From Hymenobacter persicinus (GTDB lineage Bacteria; Bacteroidota; Bacteroidia; Cytophagales; Hymenobacteraceae): 46,720 nt of DNA. A program made the position numbers and the translations under genes. The stretch is taken from positions 1-46,720 of the forward strand of contig NZ_SEWE01000039.1 of the NCBI RefSeq assembly GCF_004167665.1, written 5' to 3'. This document shows, in pieces, positions 8,600 through 15,845 of the stretch. The notes below the pieces were generated by a model. That model ran no database searches and had not been told where the DNA came from. It saw only the letters and a program-made list of their open reading frames with translations. The first letter of the stretch is position 1; every line of letters starts with the position of its first letter.

Positions 8600-8629
8600 C
8601 AAAGGTAACAGCGGGGCCCTGCCGAACAA
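8600..8629 (-). promoter_or_regulatory. Canonical Bacteroidota promoter of the kinase/LytTR operon
   Basis: Read on the reverse strand, TTG (8627-8629) is followed after exactly 19 bp by TACCTTTG (8600-8607). This fits the TTG-N19-TAnnTTTG consensus of the phylum's primary sigma factor. Transcription would start near 8595, giving a short leader before either candidate kinase start. It lacks the GTTGGTGTA element, so the regulators look constitutively supplied. Confidence 0.65.
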
Positions 8630-8707
8630 GCCCGGCAAGCAGCCGGCAGCCGACTTGCGCCCCGGACTTGTCCCGGAAAAACCCGGGTTTGTCCTTCGAA
8701 AAAGGGC

Positions 8708-8753
8708 GTTGGTGTAGGAACGTAGGGGGCGTAAAAGTGCTTTAGTATGTTTG
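8708..8753 (+). promoter_or_regulatory. Promoter of the precursor/LanC-like operon with shared upstream element
   Basis: TATGTTTG (8746-8753) is a perfect TAnnTTTG -7 element, about 87 bp upstream of the precursor ATG. No TTG is found at the -33 position, which suggests an activator is needed. GTTGGTGTA (8708-8716) lies 29 bp upstream of the -7 element, the same sequence and spacing as at the receptor promoter. Between the two sites 16 of the first 21 bases agree, including AA, GT and GG blocks after the 9-mer. Binding by the neighbouring LytTR regulator is inferred. Confidence 0.62.
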
Positions 8754-8839
8754 TCAGCGTCAACAACATCACCGGCCGCTAATGCCGAAATCCGCTTGCT
8801 TTTTCTTCATTTTATTCACTCTTTTTTTACTCCAGCATC

Positions 8840-8995
8840 ATGAAAACTACCTCCGCCGCTCCGAAGTCGACTCTGAATCTGAAAAAGAATACCGTTACCC
8901 GTTTTGTACACGTGGCCGGCACCACGGCCGGTGCTAAAATCATTACTACTTCCGATACGATATCTTTCGATACGCTCACGTCGGTTATTGTTTAA
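8840..8995 (+). CDS. Cysteine-free class I lanthipeptide-like precursor peptide
   Basis: This 51-residue peptide runs from the ATG at 8840 to the TAA at 8993. The N-terminal part has STLNLKKNTVTRF (residues 10-22), close to the LxLxKxT(I/V)xxL leader motif of Bacteroidota class I lanthipeptide precursors, which is the LanB recognition element. The remaining 29 residues (VHVAGTTAGAKIITTSDTIS, then FDTLTSVIV) hold ten Ser/Thr (7 Thr, 3 Ser), one Lys and no Cys. Lanthionine rings need cysteine, so the expected product is a dehydroamino-acid-rich peptide without thioether rings. No Gly-Gly cleavage site is evident. It sits behind a strong -7 element and 99 bp ahead of the LanC-like gene, in the same orientation and probably on the same mRNA. 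The precursor call rests on motif and context. Confidence 0.85.
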   Translation: MKTTSAAPKSTLNLKKNTVTRFVHVAGTTAGAKIITTSDTISFDTLTSVIV

Positions 8996-9094
8996 GTTTT
9001 TATTTCTATTCTTATTTCGGGCTCACCCAAGCCAGCAGTACGGGGCGCAGGCCGCCATTCCGCCGAGGGTTGCAGCCTTTTGCTTGAAGGCGCC

Positions 9095-10237
9095 ATGAAT
9101 GCAACTCCCTTCCTGCTGGCGGCCCAGCTGGCCCAGCTGGCCGCCCGCGTGCCGGAGCATCCGCGCCTGGCCCTGTACGCCTACTGGCTCTACCAGCTTT
9201 CGGGGCAGGAACAGCACCTGCACCAGGCCCAGTTATTTCTGCGGGCGGCCCTGGCGGCCACCGGTCGGCACCTGGCCCACCACGACCCGGCCTTTGCCGC
9301 CGTGGCCCGGGAGCTGGCCTGGCTGAACACCCGGCTGCGCCACGAGCCGCAGCTGCTGCCCGGCCTGGCTTCCGACCAGTTGGAAGAGCTGGACCAGGCT
9401 GTCTTTCGGGCGGCCGGGCGGCTGCTGTCGGGGGTGGTGCCGGGACCGGGCCCAGTGCTGCTCGAGCTCATTGGCTACCTCACCGAGCGGCAGCCCCAGC
9501 AGCCCGGCACGCCCTTTCTGGCGGCCATCATCGGGCGGGCTTACCCGGCCGGGCGGGCAGTGCAGTGGCTGAGTCGGCACCCGGCCGGGCAGCCCCTGGG
9601 CTTGGCCGGTCTGGCCGGGGAGCTGCTACTGCTGATTCGGGTGGGGCTGCTGCCGGTGCACGAGTCTGCCGTCAAGGCCCTGGTGAGCCGCGGGGTCCAG
9701 TCGTTGCTGGCCGTGCGGCAGGAAGTCGATTTCCTGGCCGGGCACTATTCTATCTTTCCCGACGCGGTGGGCCCCGACTGGCGGCAGCCCACGTTTAGTC
9801 ACCACCTGAACTGGCAGCGGGGCGACCTGGGCCAGAGTCTGCTTCTGTACCGGGCGCACGGGCTGCTTCATGATGCGGAGCTGGCTCGCCTGGCGGAGCT
9901 CGTGGGCCTCAACACGCTGCTGCGGACTTCGGCGGCGGCCACTGGCATCAGTACGCCGCACTTCCCCGACGGCGGCGCCGGCCTGGCGTACCTGTACCGT
10001 TGTCTGTTTCAGCTCACCGGCAACGTGGCCTACCGCGGCGGGGAGCAGCACTGGCTTACTGCGTTTCCGGCCGCTACTCTCCCGGCCCAGGTGCCAGCCG
10101 AGCCGTCGGCAGCGGGACTGGAAAACCAGCTGATCTGGCTGGGCCTCACCCAGCCGGCCGGCCTCTGGCACTACCCGGCGGCGGTTGGGTGCATAGCTCA
10201 TTCCAGCCAAAGCTGCGGCGTGGGCCTTACTTCGTAG
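9095..10237 (+). CDS. LanC-like protein lacking the zinc-ligand residues
   Basis: This 380-residue protein follows the LanC alpha-toroid pattern, but every diagnostic metal ligand I can align is gone. The WCYGD motif reads NWQRGDLGQSLLLYRA, with Gln241 in place of the first zinc Cys. The CHG motif reads HFPDGGAGLAYLYR, with Pro291-Asp292 in place of Cys-His. The catalytic-His segment (LAHG in active cyclases) reads LGLAGLAGELL. LanC normally uses zinc to activate cysteine thiols for addition to dehydro residues, so this copy should not be a normal cyclase. The upstream precursor has no cysteine to cyclise. It may survive as a leader-binding scaffold or chaperone for LanB, or be decaying. The start was set at the ATG at 9095; a TTG at 9080 is in frame. 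A C-terminal GCIAHSSQSCG cluster is unlike the family. Confidence 0.82.
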   Translation: MNATPFLLAAQLAQLAARVPEHPRLALYAYWLYQLSGQEQHLHQAQLFLRAALAATGRHLAHHDPAFAAVARELAWLNTRLRHEPQLLPGLASDQLEELDQAVFRAAGRLLSGVVPGPGPVLLELIGYLTERQPQQPGTPFLAAIIGRAYPAGRAVQWLSRHPAGQPLGLAGLAGELLLLIRVGLLPVHESAVKALVSRGVQSLLAVRQEVDFLAGHYSIFPDAVGPDWRQPTFSHHLNWQRGDLGQSLLLYRAHGLLHDAELARLAELVGLNTLLRTSAAATGISTPHFPDGGAGLAYLYRCLFQLTGNVAYRGGEQHWLTAFPAATLPAQVPAEPSAAGLENQLIWLGLTQPAGLWHYPAAVGCIAHSSQSCGVGLTS

Positions 10238-10540
10238 CTCGTTTACCACCCCGTTCCTGGTTCGTCTTTTGACCCGGGCCCGGTTTGGCAGCTTCCCGCG
10301 CTGCCAAACCGGGCCCGGGTCGTTTAGCTGGACCGGAGCTCAACTGCCCAACTAGGCGGCGCCAAACTCCCGGCGGGCTTTCGGGGTTACTGGGCTGGCG
10401 CAGTACGGTTCAGCTACTTAGCACCAAACTATCGGCGCCGCCTAATCCGGGTTGCGCGAAGTAATCGTATTTTTGACGCCCCCGGCCGGGCCCAACCCGC
10501 TCCGGCTCAGTTTGCTTTCTGCTCTTTTACTGCCTTCGCA
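10238..10540. other. Intergenic region after the LanC-like gene
   Basis: This 303-bp stretch has no gene. It contains the strong hairpin at 10271-10321, an 11-bp inverted repeat (TAGGCGGCGCC at 10353-10363, complement at 10434-10444) with a 70-bp loop, and a TAnnTTTG match, TATTTTTG (10468-10475), about 65 bp upstream of the hybrid kinase start. A TTG lies only 13 bp before that match, so the -33 part is not canonical. Confidence 0.6.
10271..10321 (+). terminator. Perfect 22-bp-stem hairpin, probable terminator
   Basis: The arms 10271-10292 and 10300-10321 are perfectly complementary with a 7-nt loop. The stem ends GTC followed by GTTTAG, so there is no long T run. Its position 33 bp after the LanC-like stop suggests it ends the precursor operon, possibly also stabilising the mRNA 3' end. 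Confidence 0.6.
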
Positions 10541-13258
10541 ATGCCCGATACCACCCTGCCGCCGTCCTCCGCCAGCGCACCGCTCACGCTGGAAGCCGCT
10601 CACCAGCAGATTCGGGCCCTGCAAGCCGAGCTGGCTCTGAGCCGTCCGCAGGCCAGCGCGCCCGGCACCCCGAACACTTACCTGACGGTGCTGCTGGCCT
10701 CCCTGCGCGAAGGGCTGCTGCTGCTCGACGAGCACAATGTGGTGGTGGCCGCCAACGACGCCCTGGCCCCCTTGCTGGAAATTCCGGGCCCTGCTGCCGG
10801 GCTCGTGGGCCTGCCCTTCACAGCCCTCGAAGTCAGTCTGACCCCACTGCTGACCGACCCGGCCGCTTTTCAGGCCATTGCCGCGCAGCTGCGTCAGCCC
10901 GGTCCAGGGACGCACTACAAAGGCAAGCTGCCCCTGCGCAGTGGGCGCGTGCTGGAAGTTGACCTCATTCCGCAGGCCGATGCCCAGGGCCAGCCCTACA
11001 CGGTGCTGCACTGCTGCGACGTAACCGAACAGCAGCGCACCGAGGCCCAGCTGCAGAGCCTGTCGCGCAGCCCGGAGCAGAACCCTAACCCCGTGCTGCG
11101 CTACGGTCGCCAGCGCCAGCGCCTGTATGCCAACCCCGCCGCCGAGCAGTTTGCGGCCGAGTTGCCCGAAGACGAGTTGGAGCGGTTGCGCAACCTCGTG
11201 CACGACTGGTGCGCCCTGGCCCTGGCTTCGGGCGCAACCAGCCGCCACGAGCTGCAGATTCAGAACCGCTACTTCACCACTTACCTGGTGCCCAACGCGG
11301 CCGAGGACTGCGTAAGCGTCTATCTGGTGGAAGTCTCGGACCTGAAGGAAATCCAGCACGCGCTGGCTGACCGGGAAAAGCGCTACCGCGACCTGCAACA
11401 CTACACCCAGGCCATGATCTGCACCCACACCCTCGACGGCACGGTGCTCAGCCTCAACCCCTCCCTAACCAACCTGCTGGGCTACACCGAGCAGGAGCTG
11501 GCCGGCCGCAACGTGGCCTCGGTGATGCCCGCCGAAGACCAGGCCGCCTTCGCCGACTACCTGGCCCGGGTGAGCCGCGACGGGGAGGAACAGGGTGTGC
11601 AACGGGTGCAGCCCAAAAACTCCGCGGCCATTCATCACCTGCTCTACCATAGCGTACTGGTGCGCGAAGCCGGGCAGGAGCCCTACGTCATCGTGCACTC
11701 CCACGACATTTCGGAGCGCATCGACAGTGAGCGGACCCTGCGCCAGGCCAAGCGCGCCGCCGAAGACGCGGCCCGGGCCCGCACCAACTTCCTGGCCAAC
11801 ATGAGCCACGAAATCCGCACGCCGCTGAACGGGGTGCTGGGCATGGCCGCCCGCCTCGACAAAACCGCCCTTAATCCCCAGCAGCGCGAATTGGTGAGCA
11901 TTATCCGCTCCTCGGGCCAGCACCTGCTTACGGTTATCAACGACGTGCTGGACATTGCCAAAATCACCTCCGGCAAGCTCGAGCTCAACGTGGAGTCGTT
12001 TAACCTGTGCGACTCAATGGGGCTGGCCATTCAGCCGCTGGCGCTGCAGGCCGCGGAAAAAGGTATTCAGTTTGAGGGTACGCCCCTGCGCAACTCCTGC
12101 CCCTACCCCTGGGTGCAGGGCGACGCCCACCGCCTCAACCAGATTCTGATCAATCTGGTCAGCAACGCCGTCAAGTTTACGCCCGCCGGGGGCCGCGTGA
12201 CGGTGGTGGGCGAAATGCTCACCGAAACGGCCGACTCGCTCACCGTCGAGTTTCGGGTTACCGATACCGGCATCGGCATTGCGCCCGAAAAGCTGGAGCA
12301 CATCTTCGAAAACTTCACCCAGGCCTACGCCGACACTTCCCGCAACTTTGGCGGCACCGGCCTGGGCCTAAGCATCAGCAAGGCGCTGGTCGAGCAGATG
12401 GGCGGCGTACTCACCGTCACGAGCCAGCCGCAGGTGGGCAGCACCTTCGCCTTCCGCCTCACCCTGCCCCGCACCACGGCCCCCGCTTCCACGGCCGCTC
12501 CGGCCGCCGCCTACGACACGGGCGCGCTGCGCAACCGGCGCATGCTGCTCGTCGAAGACAATGAAATCAACCGGGTGGTGGCGCGCATGCTGCTCGAGGA
12601 GTGGGGTATTGAGCTCGACGAGGCCGAAGACGGCCCGGCCGCCTTGCTGCGCCTCGAGCAGAACACCTACGACTTAGTGCTGATGGACATTCAGCTGCCG
12701 GGCATGAATGGCATGGTCGTGACGGGCGCCATCCGCCAGCACGCCGACCCGGTCAAGGCCAACGTACCCATTATGGCCCTGACGGCCAACGCCTTTTTAT
12801 CGGACACCGAGCAGTACCTGGCCGCGGGCATGAACGACTGCGTGGCCAAGCCCTTCGACGAAACCCTGCTCTTCGAGAAGATGGTCCGGCTGCTCACGCC
12901 CACCGCCCCGCTCTACGACCTGACCCAGCTGCGCACCCTGGCCCGGGGCAAGGAAGCGTTTGTGCACACGCTGATCCGCTCGTTTCTGAAAAACATGCCG
13001 GATACCCTGACCGAATTGCAGGCCACCGCCGCGGCCGGGAACTGGACTGAAACGGCCCGGCTGGTGCACCACATCAAGCCCAACCTGGTGTCCTTCGGGG
13101 TCAGCAAGGCCGCGCCGCTGGTAGCCGAGCTCGAGCAGGTGCCCCTGCACCCGCCCATTGACGCCCACCGGCCCCAGCAGGCCGTTGCGGAGCTTACTGC
13201 GCTGGTGGGGCAGGTACTGCGGGCGCTGCCGGCCGAGCTGGCAGCAGTAGCGCTATAA
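10541..13258 (+). CDS. PAS hybrid histidine kinase with receiver and Hpt domains
   Basis: This 905-residue soluble sensor has no signal or membrane segments. The order is two or more PAS domains (about 45-165 and 285-400; the second has QAMICTHTLDGTVLSLNP), a HisKA domain with phospho-acceptor His423 (MSHEIRTPLNG), a HATPase domain (NLVSNAVKFTP, DTGIGIAPE, GGTGLGLSIS) and a receiver (about 660-785) with Asp716 in VLMDIQLPGMNG and Lys in CVAKPFDE. A C-terminal Hpt domain carries His843 in LVHHIKPNLVSFG. It can therefore run a His-Asp-His relay internally. The end overlaps the convergent LytTR regulator gene by 6 bp, and that regulator is a plausible final acceptor. Link to the upstream peptide locus is unproven. 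Confidence 0.93.
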   Translation: MPDTTLPPSSASAPLTLEAAHQQIRALQAELALSRPQASAPGTPNTYLTVLLASLREGLLLLDEHNVVVAANDALAPLLEIPGPAAGLVGLPFTALEVSLTPLLTDPAAFQAIAAQLRQPGPGTHYKGKLPLRSGRVLEVDLIPQADAQGQPYTVLHCCDVTEQQRTEAQLQSLSRSPEQNPNPVLRYGRQRQRLYANPAAEQFAAELPEDELERLRNLVHDWCALALASGATSRHELQIQNRYFTTYLVPNAAEDCVSVYLVEVSDLKEIQHALADREKRYRDLQHYTQAMICTHTLDGTVLSLNPSLTNLLGYTEQELAGRNVASVMPAEDQAAFADYLARVSRDGEEQGVQRVQPKNSAAIHHLLYHSVLVREAGQEPYVIVHSHDISERIDSERTLRQAKRAAEDAARARTNFLANMSHEIRTPLNGVLGMAARLDKTALNPQQRELVSIIRSSGQHLLTVINDVLDIAKITSGKLELNVESFNLCDSMGLAIQPLALQAAEKGIQFEGTPLRNSCPYPWVQGDAHRLNQILINLVSNAVKFTPAGGRVTVVGEMLTETADSLTVEFRVTDTGIGIAPEKLEHIFENFTQAYADTSRNFGGTGLGLSISKALVEQMGGVLTVTSQPQVGSTFAFRLTLPRTTAPASTAAPAAAYDTGALRNRRMLLVEDNEINRVVARMLLEEWGIELDEAEDGPAALLRLEQNTYDLVLMDIQLPGMNGMVVTGAIRQHADPVKANVPIMALTANAFLSDTEQYLAAGMNDCVAKPFDETLLFEKMVRLLTPTAPLYDLTQLRTLARGKEAFVHTLIRSFLKNMPDTLTELQATAAAGNWTETARLVHHIKPNLVSFGVSKAAPLVAELEQVPLHPPIDAHRPQQAVAELTALVGQVLRALPAELAAVAL

Positions 13259-13987
13259 GCTGCGCAGACGGCGCATAAAATCAGCCTGGTACGACTTGCC
13301 GATGGGTACTTCGTACTGGCCCAGCCGCAGCTGGTTGTCTTCCACCGACTCAATGCGGCGGGTGTTGACGATGTAGGAGCGGTGGACCCGGGCGAAGTGC
13401 GCGAAGGGCAGCCGCTCCTCCATGCTTTTCAGGGTCACGTACACAATGTGCTTCTGCTTTTCGGTTACCAGCACCGAGTACGTCGACAACGCCTCGATGT
13501 AAAGCACCTCGTTGAAGTCGACGCGCACGAGCTTGTTGTTGACGCGCACGAACAGATTTTGTCCGTCGGTCGTCAGCGCGTCGTCGGGGGCAACGGCAGC
13601 CGCAGCTGGCACCTGCCGGCTGCGCACCCGCTCAATGGCCTTCAGAAACCGCGGATAATCGACGGGCTTCACCAGATAGTCAGCCACCTGCAGGTCGAAG
13701 GCATCCACGGCGTAGGTGGTGTGCGACGTGACGAGCACCACGGCCGGCGCGGGCGCGGGCAGCAGCCGGACCAAATCCAGGCCCGAGAGGTGGGGCATTT
13801 CCACGTCGAGCAGCAGCAGGTCGAGGGCGGGCGCCTCGCGCAGCCAAGTCAGGGCCTGCCGGGCATCGGGCAGCGAAGCCGCCAGCTCCAGTCCGTCGGT
13901 CATCTCGACCATGTGCTCCAGGGTGAGGCGGTTGATTTCGTTGTCGTCAATAATGGCGCAACGCAGGGGACGGGCGGCGGAAGTCAA
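13253..13987 (-). CDS. LytTR-family response regulator (non-ATG start)
   Basis: This receiver plus LytTR DNA-binding protein has about 244 residues. Acidic pocket residues lie in CAIIDDNEINR, phospho-acceptor Asp61 in LLLLDVEMP and Lys in DYLVKPVDY. The LytTR domain spans about 145-244 (VLYIEALSTYSVLV, FARVHRSYIVNTRRIE). No ATG lies near the start of the receiver fold. The open frame runs to 14251, but the extra residues are low-complexity and unlike the family. I placed the start at TTG 13985-13987, nine residues before the first beta strand; another TTG lies about 20 codons upstream. It converges on the hybrid kinase with a 6-bp overlap, suggesting they act together. Confidence 0.85.
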   Translation of the reverse strand: MTSAARPLRCAIIDDNEINRLTLEHMVEMTDGLELAASLPDARQALTWLREAPALDLLLLDVEMPHLSGLDLVRLLPAPAPAVVLVTSHTTYAVDAFDLQVADYLVKPVDYPRFLKAIERVRSRQVPAAAAVAPDDALTTDGQNLFVRVNNKLVRVDFNEVLYIEALSTYSVLVTEKQKHIVYVTLKSMEERLPFAHFARVHRSYIVNTRRIESVEDNQLRLGQYEVPIGKSYQADFMRRLRSL

Positions 13988-14374
13988 AAGGCAAGTGGCT
14001 AAGGGTGAACAAAGGTAGCTTACGCAGCAGATAAGCTCAACCAACCCATTTTGTTGTGGCTGGGGCAAGATTCCCGTTGCGGCCGCGGCTCCCAACCACC
14101 GCGCGGCAGGTACGAAACGCGCCGCCGCCCGGATTGGCCTACTACCCGAAAACCCCGCTGCTGAAGCGCGGGCCACCGCCGTAAACTGCCGCCGAAACGT
14201 ACCCGCCTTGTTTGTATCTTTGCGGCGCACCCGGATTTTCCGGGGGCGCAACGTCAGCCTAAGGCCAGGCTTAGCCGTTTTAAGGCGGTTAATCGGCTTC
14301 GGCCGGCCAACGTTTCGGGCGGTTTTCGGTTACTACCCCGTCTGCCTCGGGCGCCTCATCTTTTTGTTTTCTGC
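13988..14374. other. Intergenic region upstream of the ferredoxin reductase gene
   Basis: About 390 bp without a gene. It should hold the leader of the reverse-strand LytTR gene on the left and the reductase promoter on the right. TATCTTTG at 14215-14222 matches the -7 element, leaving about 145 nt of 5' leader with several small GC-rich hairpins (for example CTAAGGCCAGGCTTAG near 14259). No recognised riboswitch, tRNA or small ORF was found. Confidence 0.5.
14215..14222 (+). promoter_or_regulatory. -7 promoter element for the reductase/ferredoxin genes
   Basis: TATCTTTG matches TAnnTTTG. No clear TTG occurs 19-21 bp upstream. It is the only such match in the 387-bp gap in the right direction and implies a 5' leader of about 145 nt. 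Confidence 0.4.
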
Positions 14375-15391
14375 ATGTCCAATTCGATTTCCACTGATAT
14401 CTGCATTATCGGCGCCGGCCCGGTAGGCTTGTTCGCCGTCTTTGAGGCTGGTTTGCTGAAGTTGCGCTGCCACGTCGTGGACGCGCTGCCCCAGGTGGGC
14501 GGGCAGCTTTCCGAAATTTATCCCAAGAAGCCGATCTACGATATTCCCGGCTTCCCCGACATTCTGGCCGGTGACCTGGTGCGCAACCTGATGCGCCAGA
14601 TTGAACCCTTCCACCCTACCTTCACCCTGGGCGAGCGGGTGGAGCATTTCCGCAAGCTCGACGACGGCACCTTCGCCCTGACGACTTCCGACGGCACCGA
14701 GATTCTGTGCAAGACCATTGCCATTGCCGGCGGTCTGGGCTCGTTTGAGCCCCGCAAGCCCGCCATCGACAGCCTCGACGCCTACGAGGGTGGCAAGGGC
14801 GTGTACTACATGGTGCGCGACCCCGAAACCTTCCGCGACCAGCGCCTGGTTATTGCCGGCGGCGGCGACTCGGCCCTCGACTGGACCATCTTCCTGGCCG
14901 ATGTAGCCAAGGAAGTCACCCTGGTGCACCGCGGCACCACGTTCCGCGGCGCGGCCGACTCGGCTGAGAAAGTGAAGGCCCTGCACGACGCGGGCAAGGT
15001 ACGCCTGGTGCTGAGCAGCAACGTGACCCACGTGCACGGCGACGGGGCCCTGGAAGCCGTGACCATCACGGCCAACGGCGGCGAGACGGAAAGCCTGCCC
15101 GTGGATTCATTTATTCCGCTGTTCGGCCTCACGCCTAAGCTCGGGCCTATCGGTGAGTGGGGTCTGGAGCTCGAAGACGACGCGGTGAAGGTGAACACGT
15201 TGGATTATTCCACCTCGGAGCCCGGCATCTTCGCCATTGGCGACATCAACACGTATCCGGGCAAGCTGAAGCTGATTCTGTGCGGCTTCCACGAGGCGGC
15301 CCTCATGGCTCAGGGGGCTTTCAAGCACATCAACCCCGACAAAAAGTACGTGCTCAAATACACCACCGTCAACGGCGTACCCACGCTGTAG
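14375..15391 (+). CDS. Ferredoxin--NADP(+) reductase, thioredoxin-reductase-like type
   Basis: This 338-residue FAD/NAD(P) oxidoreductase has an N-terminal FAD-binding GAGPVG (about 12-17), the conserved GGQLSEIYPKKPIYDIPGFP segment, an NADP-binding GGGDSALDW (about 164-172), and the C-terminal FAD motif GIFAIGDINTYPGKLKLI. The redox CxxC of true thioredoxin reductases is absent, which is diagnostic of the type 2 ferredoxin-NADP reductases of Bacteroidota and Firmicutes. It transfers electrons between NADPH and ferredoxin in the cytoplasm. The next gene on the same strand encodes a [2Fe-2S] ferredoxin, a natural partner; the two are separated by 91 bp holding a large inverted repeat. Confidence 0.92.
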   Translation: MSNSISTDICIIGAGPVGLFAVFEAGLLKLRCHVVDALPQVGGQLSEIYPKKPIYDIPGFPDILAGDLVRNLMRQIEPFHPTFTLGERVEHFRKLDDGTFALTTSDGTEILCKTIAIAGGLGSFEPRKPAIDSLDAYEGGKGVYYMVRDPETFRDQRLVIAGGGDSALDWTIFLADVAKEVTLVHRGTTFRGAADSAEKVKALHDAGKVRLVLSSNVTHVHGDGALEAVTITANGGETESLPVDSFIPLFGLTPKLGPIGEWGLELEDDAVKVNTLDYSTSEPGIFAIGDINTYPGKLKLILCGFHEAALMAQGAFKHINPDKKYVLKYTTVNGVPTL

Positions 15392-15471
15392 TTAGTTGTC
15401 AGTTGTTCGTTGTCAGTTGTTAGTTTATCGGTGAACGACCTGACAACTGACAACGAACAACTGACAACTAA
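15392..15471. repeat. 29-bp perfect inverted repeat between reductase and ferredoxin genes
   Basis: The arms 15392-15420 and 15443-15471 are exactly complementary, with a 22-nt loop. Each arm is itself built of two copies of a GTTGTCAGTTGT-like unit split by TCG, so it reads as a short tandem repeat folded back on itself. It begins inside the reductase stop codon and ends 12 bp before the ferredoxin ATG. No T run follows, so it is not a classic terminator; it may be a mobile-type palindromic repeat or an mRNA processing or attenuation hairpin. Confidence 0.85.
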
Positions 15472-15482
15472 AACCCAACAAT

Positions 15483-15809
15483 ATGAACGACGAAGTACGC
15501 GTATATGTGGAGGAAGCGCCCGGGCAGCGGCGCGAGGTAGTGGGCCCCACCGACATGGGCCTGAGCCTGATGGAGCTGCTCAAGGCCGACGGCTACGACA
15601 TTCAGGCCACCTGCGGGGGCATGGCGCTCTGCGGCACCTGCCACGTGGAAGTGCTGGCCGGCCCCGAGCTGCCCGAGCCCTCCGACGATGAGCTGGCCAT
15701 GCTCGAGAGCTTGCCCGTGATGAGCCAGGGCAGCCGCCTTTCCTGCCAGATCCGCATCACCGAGCGCCTCGACGGCCTCGTGGTGCGCCTGATGCCCCAG
15801 GGCACGTAG
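15483..15809 (+). CDS. Adrenodoxin-type [2Fe-2S] ferredoxin
   Basis: This 108-residue ferredoxin has the cluster ligands Cys44, Cys50, Cys53 and Cys88, giving the C-x5-C-x2-C-x34-C spacing of adrenodoxin/ISC-type plant-like ferredoxins (ATCGGMALCGTCHVEVL; LSCQIRI). Length and domain order are normal, with no signal peptide. It is a one-electron carrier in the cytoplasm and, from position, the probable partner of the ferredoxin-NADP reductase upstream. The ATG at 15483 lies only 12 bp after the inverted repeat, so access to the start could depend on that fold. Confidence 0.94.
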   Translation: MNDEVRVYVEEAPGQRREVVGPTDMGLSLMELLKADGYDIQATCGGMALCGTCHVEVLAGPELPEPSDDELAMLESLPVMSQGSRLSCQIRITERLDGLVVRLMPQGT

Positions 15810-15845
15810 CTGCAATTTTAACCGGGGCGGCAGCGTTACGGGCTC

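Noticed and set aside
10353..10444. 11-bp inverted repeat around a 70-bp loop as a possible small mobile element
   Set aside because: Arms are short and GC-only, no target-site duplication is seen, and such matches are expected by chance in this GC-rich DNA.
13988..14251. N-terminal extension of the second LytTR regulator to the ATG at 14251
   Set aside because: The extra 88 residues are Ala/Arg/Pro-rich, have no domain and would place a long tail ahead of the receiver fold.
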